Source: Candidatus Nitrosopelagicus sp. (GTDB lineage Archaea > Thermoproteota > Nitrososphaeria > Nitrososphaerales > Nitrosopumilaceae). Taken from it: a DNA stretch of 64,000 nt. Where the stretch lies: contig JAOMCX010000006.1 in NCBI GenBank assembly GCA_028345195.1, positions 1 to 64,000 on the forward strand. The letters are read 5' to 3'. The notes below the pieces were generated by a model. It was not told the origin of the DNA. It worked only from the letters and a program-made list of their open reading frames with translations, and searched no databases. This document shows, piece after piece, positions 59,209 through 64,000 of this stretch; position 1 is the stretch's first letter; each line of letters starts with the position of its first letter. The translations under genes and the position numbers were made by a program.

Positions 59209-59538
59209 GTGAGGAAAATGCAACAAACATCACTCAAAAGCGAAAGTATATCGCGGATAGCAATGGTGGGACTGGCTGTAGCAGGAATAGCCGTAATCCT
59301 AACACTATTGCTTGCTCCGTGGAACTGGATGCCAACAGAATACGCAGAACAAATTACTGTGATTGCAGTGACCGACTACGGATGTGTTGGTGAATCCCAG
59401 ATGGGTAACTCAGTCGTAGTAAGTGATTGTTCAGCAAGCGTTGGTGATGTAATTTCCGCAGAATTTTACGCACCAGCTAGCGACAAAAACGGATACTACG
59501 ACAGAATCTATGAAAAGCTAGCAGTAGTGGAACCATAG
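59209..59538 (+). CDS. Small membrane-anchored exported protein
   Basis: 109-residue protein (GTG 59209; ATG 59218 also possible) with one N-terminal span (about residues 20-41, AMVGLAVAGIAVILTLLLA) and an exported beta-rich domain with two cysteines (DYGCVGESQ and VSDCSASVG), which might form a disulfide. Codon use is richer in C-ending codons (gac, tac, aac, tcc) than most neighbours, as in highly expressed genes. Function unknown. A T-rich stretch follows the stop. Confidence 0.68.
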   Translation: MRKMQQTSLKSESISRIAMVGLAVAGIAVILTLLLAPWNWMPTEYAEQITVIAVTDYGCVGESQMGNSVVVSDCSASVGDVISAEFYAPASDKNGYYDRIYEKLAVVEP

Positions 59539-59600
59539 ACCCACTCTCTCTTTTTGTTTTCAAAAAAACATTTTTTAATCAATTTTTTTAGAATTGCAAC

Positions 59601-59762
59601 ATGGGTTTATTTGGAAATAAAGGAAAAAAAGTAGTCATCACAGGTACATTATGCCGAATTTGTGGAATGAATTTTGCTGCCACAGATAGATTGATGAGAC
59701 ATATGGTAAAGGCTCATGGTAAGGCCAAAAAGGACACAGGTCCTAGTTGCCCAAACTGTTGA
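59601..59762 (+). CDS. 53-residue C2H2 zinc-finger protein
   Basis: ATG at 59601. After a basic head (GLFGNKGKK) there is one classical C2H2 finger: C18-x2-C21-x12-H34-x4-H39 (LCRICGMNF...RHMVKAHG), then a Lys-rich stretch and a final C50-P-N-C53. The finger is textbook for nucleic-acid binding. No family name. First of a group of small nucleic-acid-binding-type genes in the next 2.5 kb. Confidence 0.78.
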   Translation: MGLFGNKGKKVVITGTLCRICGMNFAATDRLMRHMVKAHGKAKKDTGPSCPNC

Positions 59763-59852
59763 TTTTCTAGAAAATTTTAACTGAATGATTCTTTTGAAAA
59801 ATTAGTGAAATTGTCTTATCCGACGTGTTAGTAGGGAATTAGGCTAATCAGT

Positions 59853-60047
59853 TCAAGATAACCGGTAAATTCTAGATTCACGTTCTAAACGAATAAGATT
59901 CAACCTCACTCCTAGTTTTACTAAATTAACAAATTCTCTAGAATTTTCCTTTCGATAACCGCATTTGGATTTAAGGTCAGAATATGACATCGGAGTTTCT
60001 TTGAGAACTTCTAGAATATTCAGTTTTTTAGAATCAGTGTTTACCAC
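59853..60047 (-). CDS. Small winged-helix protein
   Basis: 64-residue protein with a minimal winged helix: NILEVLKETPMSYSDLKSKCGYRKENSREFVNLVKL, where the recognition helix is near residues 33-45, then a two-strand wing (LIRLERESRIYRLS). Resembles thaumarchaeal one-domain regulators. Convergent with the C2H2 gene across a 90-bp gap in which I see no other feature. Confidence 0.7.
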   Translation of the reverse strand: MVNTDSKKLNILEVLKETPMSYSDLKSKCGYRKENSREFVNLVKLGVRLNLIRLERESRIYRLS

Positions 60048-60089
60048 ATATTGTAGATATGTAGGATTTAGTTAAAATTTTCTAGAATA

Positions 60090-60398
60090 TCATCTTTCAT
60101 AGTATTCAACCGGAAAATCAAACTGCTTGTTGTAATCAACTGCTTCCCAGAACTTTTCATCATCAATATCCCGGCCTTCTGAAATCCAAACATTGAGTAC
60201 TTTTTGCATGAAAAGTTTTGTTGTATCATCAATGTCAGGTCTCTTGCCTGTACTATGTTCAATTTGATCACGATTTTCTTTTAGAGCGGTAAGAACCTGT
60301 TTTAGAGACTTGCCGTTTTTGAGCGCCTGCTTTGCCTGCGCTTCAGCCATCTTTTCCTGTTTTGATTTACCAAAAAATCGCATGTCAGATGAAGGCAT
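60090..60398 (-). CDS. Helical protein of unknown function
   Basis: 102-residue, highly charged helical protein. The middle (QKMAEAQAKQALKNGKSLKQVLTALKENRDQI) forms an amphipathic helix; the last part (NVWISEGRDIDDEKFWEAVDYNKQF) is acidic and aromatic. No membrane span, cysteines or named motif. ATG 60398 or 60383. Family not recognised. Confidence 0.58.
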   Translation of the reverse strand: MPSSDMRFFGKSKQEKMAEAQAKQALKNGKSLKQVLTALKENRDQIEHSTGKRPDIDDTTKLFMQKVLNVWISEGRDIDDEKFWEAVDYNKQFDFPVEYYER

Positions 60399-60474
60399 TT
60401 TGTATGTTTAAGTCTAATTTGAAATTGATCCCTTAGTATAATTAGGGGAAATGTAGTGGAAGTTCAGAAAGATT

Positions 60475-60900
60475 ATGGGTTACGATAGACCACCAAGAGA
60501 AATGCATGACGCAACATGTGGAGATTGCGGTAAAGAATGTCAAGTTCCATTTGAACCAAGACAAGATAAACCAGTTTATTGTAACGATTGTTTCCAAGAT
60601 CACAAACCAGCAAGAGACGACCGTGGTGGAGGCCGATTTGGTGGACGCGGCGGTGGCGGATATGGTAGAGGTAGAGACGACCGTGGACGCGGAGCAGGCG
60701 GATATGGTAGAAATAGCCGTGGTGGAGGAAGATTTGGAAGAGACAGACCACCAAGAGAGATGCATGACGCAACATGTGGAGATTGCGGTAAAGAATGTCA
60801 AGTTCCATTCAAACCAAGCGGAGATAAACCAGTTTATTGTAACGATTGTTTCCAAGATCACAAACCAGCAAGAGACGACCGTGGACGCGGAAGATATTAG
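60475..60900 (+). CDS. Two-module zinc-ribbon protein with RGG-rich linker
   Basis: 141-residue protein built as zinc module, RGG/GYGR linker, zinc module. Each module has CGDCGKEC (C15, C18, C22; and C101, C104, C108) and YCNDC (C36, C39; C122, C125). The linker (about residues 49-92) is rich in Arg-Gly-Gly and Gly-Tyr-Gly units like those in RNA-binding proteins. The modules are near-identical at DNA level. Probably an RNA-binding or RNP protein; the CxxC...VPF...YC..C motif is widespread in small prokaryotic zinc proteins. The RGG segment is far richer in GC than its surroundings. Confidence 0.78.
   Translation: MGYDRPPREMHDATCGDCGKECQVPFEPRQDKPVYCNDCFQDHKPARDDRGGGRFGGRGGGGYGRGRDDRGRGAGGYGRNSRGGGRFGRDRPPREMHDATCGDCGKECQVPFKPSGDKPVYCNDCFQDHKPARDDRGRGRY
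60487..60626 (+). repeat. Direct repeat copy 1 (zinc module)
   Basis: 140 bases that recur at 60745-60884 with six mismatches by eye (about 96% identity). Encodes zinc module 1 of the RGG protein. The offset is 258 nt, so the frame is kept. Confidence 0.9.
60745..60884 (+). repeat. Direct repeat copy 2 (zinc module)
   Basis: Second copy of the 140-base unit. Differences from copy 1 cluster around the PFEPRQD/PFKPSGD segment; the other codons are the same, including synonymous sites, indicating recent duplication or gene conversion. Confidence 0.9.
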
Positions 60901-60933
60901 TCATTTTTATACAAATAATCTACTAAAAAATTA

Positions 60934-61125
60934 TTGAATTTCAATTGTGTTTATCCATCTTGTGATTTTAAAAAAAATGACATTGAAGAAGAAGAGTTTC
61001 TAAAGCATCTGAATGATATGCATCATGATGAGATGAAGGAAGCATCAGAAAGAGAAAGCATTCCGATTAAGATGATTGAGATGATATCAGTATCAAATTC
61101 TAAAGTTTTCATAAATTCGGGATAA
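60934..61125 (+). CDS. 63-residue C2H2-like zinc-finger protein
   Basis: TTG start at 60934 gives MNFNCVYPSCDFKKND. Pattern C5-x4-C10-x14-H25-x4-H30 (or H31) with EEEFLKHLNDMHHDEM fits a divergent C2H2 finger; the rest is an acidic helix and a short tail. 33 nt after the RGG protein and perhaps co-transcribed with it. Function unknown. Confidence 0.68.
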   Translation: MNFNCVYPSCDFKKNDIEEEEFLKHLNDMHHDEMKEASERESIPIKMIEMISVSNSKVFINSG

Positions 61126-61163
61126 TTAGGCACAAGTAGTCATGAATTTTGATATTTACAGGA

Positions 61164-61400
61164 TTAGATTAAATCTGCATATTTGCCTTGTGGTTTGGTA
61201 TGTTTAAAATCGTCTAGATAATTAGACACATCATTAGTCTTAACAATATTTTTAACAAATGTATCAAAATCTGATTTTGAAAAATTAAGTGTAATACCCT
61301 TGTCAACTAAATGGATATAGAAATTTTCTTCATCTTTCCATGATGTAAAAACATCCGGATCTGTGATTATGTCAGCTAATGGTTTCTTGTGTTGCCCCAT
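61164..61400 (-). CDS. Small acidic protein of unknown function
   Basis: 78-residue soluble protein (starting MGQHKKPLADIITDPDVF). Mixed alpha/beta pattern: FYIHLVDKGITLNFSKSDFDTFVKNIVK. No cysteines or motif recognised. The region between it and hsp20 (about 100 bp) shows no further gene. Confidence 0.58.
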   Translation of the reverse strand: MGQHKKPLADIITDPDVFTSWKDEENFYIHLVDKGITLNFSKSDFDTFVKNIVKTNDVSNYLDDFKHTKPQGKYADLI

Positions 61401-61501
61401 AAAATTTGTTAAAATTTTGAGAATAAATAGGGAGCTTCATTTTGAGAAACGATAATCAAATGATAATCATTTTTGAAATTTGATAATAAGGAAAAAAGGG
61501 A

Positions 61502-62035
61502 TTAGAGTACGTCTACAGATCTACCGCTTGGTTTGGTATCCAAATTGAAGGTTAGTTCAAGGATGCCGTTTGTGTATGTAGCTTTTGGAGAGTCTGAATC
61601 GACCTTGTGATGAATTGGGACATTAACATGGTAGTCTTTTTCGCCATGCTTGGCATCTATATGGACAATATCTTCATCCACAAAGACTTTCACATCGGTC
61701 TTTTCAACACCTGGCATCTCGGCAACAATCTTGAGAGTTTGTTCCTTGTCGTCAACCAAGGTGTCTATCAGAGGTTCTCTTTTCTCGGCAGTAGCTACTT
61801 GTGGTTGGTTGTCGCATCCACAAGCGTCTGTAGTAGGTAAAGTGTCTGGCTTGACATTTCCGTACTCTTGGATAACGGGTTTTCCATCAGGTCCAACGGT
61901 CATGGTATAACCGTAGTAGACTGGACCAGAAACCCCGTTAGTGTTTTGTAGAGCCTCAAAGATGTCATCTACACTTCCAAAGGAGCGTGACATTTCTTTG
62001 AAGATTCTATTGATTTCGTTGTTAAACGTTGTCAT
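61502..62035 (-). CDS. Small heat-shock protein Hsp20
   Basis: ATP-independent holdase. The 177-residue product has the alpha-crystallin domain in its C-terminal part (LKIVAEMPGVEKTDVKVFVDEDIVHIDA from about residue 100, and YTNGILELTFNLD near 157-169, the A-x-x-x-n-GVL-like signature). The N-terminal half is long and Gly/Pro-rich with a DACGCDNQP motif. Strong TATA element and a GAGGT ribosome site precede the ATG at 62035. Divergent from the ACT gene. Confidence 0.92.
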   Translation of the reverse strand: MTTFNNEINRIFKEMSRSFGSVDDIFEALQNTNGVSGPVYYGYTMTVGPDGKPVIQEYGNVKPDTLPTTDACGCDNQPQVATAEKREPLIDTLVDDKEQTLKIVAEMPGVEKTDVKVFVDEDIVHIDAKHGEKDYHVNVPIHHKVDSDSPKATYTNGILELTFNLDTKPSGRSVDVL

Positions 62036-62064
62036 ATTTACCTCTATAATGTAATAGGTATGAC

Positions 62065-62074
62065 ATTATATAAG
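62065..62074 (-). promoter_or_regulatory. TATA box of hsp20
   Basis: CTTATATAAT on the minus strand, centred near 62070, predicting a start near 62044. AGAGGT at 62040-62045 then serves as the ribosome site 4 nt before the ATG at 62035. Confidence 0.6.
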
Positions 62075-62128
62075 TTTTATTTTCTATTCATGAATATACT
62101 TACAATAGCGATCTAAAATTACATAATG

Positions 62129-62137
62129 TTATTATAT
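62129..62137 (+). promoter_or_regulatory. TATA box of the ACT-domain gene
   Basis: TTATTATAT centred about 25 nt upstream of ATG 62158, matching a leaderless start. Confidence 0.5.
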
Positions 62138-62157
62138 CTGTTCATATATTACACTCT

Positions 62158-62814
62158 ATGAGAACTAGCGGTGTTTCCATGCCTGAAGTTGTGCGTGAAA
62201 TCATTACTAGAAACCGCTCAATTTACGACTGCATGAAAATGGATGTGATTAACTTCACAGCATTGGCAGTCAAAATTCAGGCTGATGTTGAAAAAACAAT
62301 GGGAGGCCCTGTCAACCTCAACACAATAGTAGTTGCCATAAAGCGATACGCTGACTCTTTTGAGACCACAGATGAGATGATAGATGATCCTGTTCTAAAA
62401 GATGCCAGACTAACCCTAACTGATGGAATCATGGGTCTATCATGGAATATGACTGATGCAGGAGATGAGATGGCAAAAATGCTCAACGAGTTCCACAAAG
62501 AGTTTACAGATTCTGAGTTTTTCAGATTTGGAGATTCCTTTAGAATTTTAGCTGAGGATAGCGATAGAGTTAGACGACATTTTCAGTCCTTGCCAAGAGA
62601 AAATCAATTCAATTCAGGATTGGCAAAAATCAAGGTGGCAGTTCCTGAGAATCATAGTCGCTCTGATGTAATGGCATTTGTGACTGAAATCTTGCATTAT
62701 AATGGAATCGATATGGCAGATGCCTTATTCACCCAAGATGGCTTAGTAATAGTCCTCAAAGAAGAGGATGCTCCAAGAGCATATGAAAAGTTACGTGCTC
62801 AGATTTCCCGATAA
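62158..62814 (+). CDS. ACT-domain protein
   Basis: 218-residue soluble protein. The C-terminal 65 residues (GLAKIKVAVPENHSRSDVMAFVTEIL...LVIVLKEEDAPRAYEKL) form an ACT-like small-molecule sensing domain. The N-terminal 60 residues are helix-turn-helix-like (VVREIITRNRSIYDCMKMDVINFTALAVKIQ), so a ligand-dependent regulator is plausible. Divergent from hsp20. Codon use is higher in G+C than the 1-59 kb genes. Ligand unknown. Confidence 0.7.
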   Translation: MRTSGVSMPEVVREIITRNRSIYDCMKMDVINFTALAVKIQADVEKTMGGPVNLNTIVVAIKRYADSFETTDEMIDDPVLKDARLTLTDGIMGLSWNMTDAGDEMAKMLNEFHKEFTDSEFFRFGDSFRILAEDSDRVRRHFQSLPRENQFNSGLAKIKVAVPENHSRSDVMAFVTEILHYNGIDMADALFTQDGLVIVLKEEDAPRAYEKLRAQISR

Positions 62815-62859
62815 TTCTATAATGCAATCTTAAATTAGCATTAATGAGGCTGAAATATC

Positions 62860-64000
62860 ATGAATTTGATTTTTCTGGGTATTTTCGAGGAGTTTCAAAA
62901 CCTGTTCAAAGATGGGTTTTTGTCAAAAATCGATACTGATGCGCTAGCAGAGTCTAATGCTCGAGATTTAGTCAGGTCATATTTTGAGAGAAATCCGCTT
63001 CCGGAAGTTGATGCCGATTATCCAGGCATGGAAATAATACTGAATGGATTATCAAACATTCAAAGTTTCATAGGTGAGATTTCGATGGGAGAAGGTTCGC
63101 TCATTGCGTCTGCTCCAATTTTGTTACTTGCAGCAAGTGTTGTAATTATTTTAGGTGTTTTAGGTGAGGCATTTTTCAAAAAGACTGGAATTCCAGACAT
63201 TGCATTTTTGATGATACTAGGAGTTATGATTGGACCGGTAATTGGAATCGTACAACCTGCTGCAGTTATAGAAATTGTTCCATACTTTGCAGCACTTGCA
63301 TTAATCATCATCATGTTTGATGGTGGATATAATCTAAAGATTGGACAAATTCTAAAGACTGCACACTTTTCAGTTATTCTTGTAGTTTTGGGATTTGCAG
63401 CAGCTGTTGGAACTGTTGGAACATTTGCTCATTACGGTTTAGGATGGGAATGGCTTGACAGCATATTGCTTGGAACTATAGTGGGTGGAAGTAGCTCGAT
63501 TATTGTTTTTGGGTTGGTAAGAAAACTGAGAATTTCAGACAAAGCAAAATCAATGTTAAGTTTTGAATCTGCATTAACTGATATTTTATCAACAATTGTT
63601 GCATTCATTTTGTTTGAAGCTGTACTGTCAGGTTCATTCAGTATCGATCTCCTAGGTGAAACGCTTGGAAGAGCAATCGCTGTTGGTTTGATACTTGGAT
63701 TTGGAGTAGGAATCCCATGGATGTTTATAATTTCCAAGCTAAGTAATGCACAGCACAACTACATGCTGACACTAGGTGTTTTGTTCTTGCTATTCTTTTT
63801 GGCAAACTCCTTTGGAGAATCTGGAGCACTAACAGCACTAGTGTTTGGATTAATGCTTGGAAACAAAAAGTATCTGCTCAAAAAATTACGAATCAAATTA
63901 CCAGAACATACCATAGATAACTCACTACACAGTCAGGTTACATTCATTGTTAGAGCATTTTTCTTCGTCTTCGTAGGACTACTAGCAAGCTTTGGTCAAA
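62860..64000 (+). CDS. Cation/proton antiporter (CPA/NhaP type), 3' end outside the window
   Basis: ATG at 62860 opens a frame that reaches the window edge (380 codons). An N-terminal cytosolic part of about 80 residues is followed by many hydrophobic spans. Family signs are GIPDIAFLMILGVMIGPVIG (about residues 108-127), IMFDGGYNLKIG (about 148-159), GGSSSIIVFGLVRKL and ESALTDILSTIVAF (about 229-242), as in Na+/H+ or K+/H+ antiporters. Likely sodium or potassium homeostasis. A C-terminal regulatory domain may lie beyond the edge. Confidence 0.88.
   Translation, partial: MNLIFLGIFEEFQNLFKDGFLSKIDTDALAESNARDLVRSYFERNPLPEVDADYPGMEIILNGLSNIQSFIGEISMGEGSLIASAPILLLAASVVIILGVLGEAFFKKTGIPDIAFLMILGVMIGPVIGIVQPAAVIEIVPYFAALALIIIMFDGGYNLKIGQILKTAHFSVILVVLGFAAAVGTVGTFAHYGLGWEWLDSILLGTIVGGSSSIIVFGLVRKLRISDKAKSMLSFESALTDILSTIVAFILFEAVLSGSFSIDLLGETLGRAIAVGLILGFGVGIPWMFIISKLSNAQHNYMLTLGVLFLLFFLANSFGESGALTALVFGLMLGNKKYLLKKLRIKLPEHTIDNSLHSQVTFIVRAFFFVFVGLLASFGQ

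Noticed and set aside
60068-60271. 67-residue minus-strand ORF overlapping the helical protein at 60090
   Set aside because: It lies in another frame of the better-formed 102-residue ORF and shows no motif.
60442-60861. Two long overlapping ORFs on the minus strand across the RGG protein gene
   Set aside because: They are low-complexity translations of the duplicated RGG/zinc module read antisense. Their repeats mirror the direct repeat, and the plus-strand product has a coherent zinc pattern.
1-64000. CRISPR array, insertion sequence, prophage or integrated element
   Set aside because: I saw no regular repeat-spacer pattern, transposase, integrase or inverted terminal repeats; flanks of the three tRNA genes show no duplicated tRNA ends.

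Overview
The window reads as chromosomal DNA of an AT-rich archaeon of the Thaumarchaeota (Nitrososphaerota), probably a Nitrosopumilus-like marine ammonia oxidiser. This is inferred from gene content. Archaeal information-processing genes (RPA, aIF2-gamma, PCNA, TFS, RpoL, aCPSF1, LSm, proteasome beta, AglB, glycerol-1-phosphate dehydrogenase) sit beside genes of more bacterial type (DnaK/GrpE, bacterial-type MetK, BluB). Coding is dense, TTG and GTG starts are common, and many starts lie about 25 nt below a TATA-like element, as expected for leaderless mRNAs. No ammonia-oxidation gene, rRNA, CRISPR array, insertion sequence or prophage is visible. No gene-free stretch exceeds 300 bases.

Layout. 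1-6.3 kb: dnaK (cut by the window edge), grpE, a Rossmann protein, a DUF354 protein, tRNA-Gln and an ABC exporter. 6.4-14.1 kb: RPA, an Lhr-type helicase, a RadB-like ATPase, LSm, metK, an SDR protein and a membrane-anchored J-protein. 14.2-17.8 kb: a corrinoid operon cbiD-cbiG-cbiX-cbiC. 17.8-25.7 kb: AglB oligosaccharyltransferase, a PEBP protein, a PIN protein with aIF2-gamma, and a MacB-like export module with a secreted protein. 25.8-33.9 kb: an Lrp-type regulator, a NUDIX enzyme, a PhoU-type regulator, the archaeal CoA operon (pantoate kinase, phosphopantothenate synthetase, panB, coaBC), a methyltransferase and an M24 peptidase. 33.9-41 kb: SepF, aCPSF1, proteasome beta, G1P dehydrogenase, FKBP, an aminotransferase, NadM and a CopD-like protein. 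41-50 kb: tRNA-Val, bluB, tRNA-Arg, a flavin reductase, secreted and membrane proteins, small zinc proteins and regulators. 50-54.6 kb: tyrS opposed to a minus-strand run rpoL-tfs-pcn-lysC-cbiH. 54.6-64 kb: a tandem pair of 50-residue paralogues, a phosphatase, a ferredoxin, a degenerate RecA-like protein, metabolic enzymes, a cluster of small zinc-finger and winged-helix proteins, Hsp20, an ACT-domain protein and a cation/proton antiporter cut by the right edge.

How the genes work together. Corrinoid synthesis is spread over three places (cbiDGXC, cbiH, bluB), with a flavin reductase next to bluB. Together they suggest cobalamin with a dimethylbenzimidazole lower ligand. Translation, transcription-termination, replication and proteostasis genes are interleaved. 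The most unusual signals are C instead of the near-universal U at position 33 in two of the three tRNAs, the systematic interlocking of convergent gene ends, and the island of small nucleic-acid-binding-type proteins at 59.2-62 kb, which includes a zinc-ribbon/RGG protein with a near-identical internal duplication.
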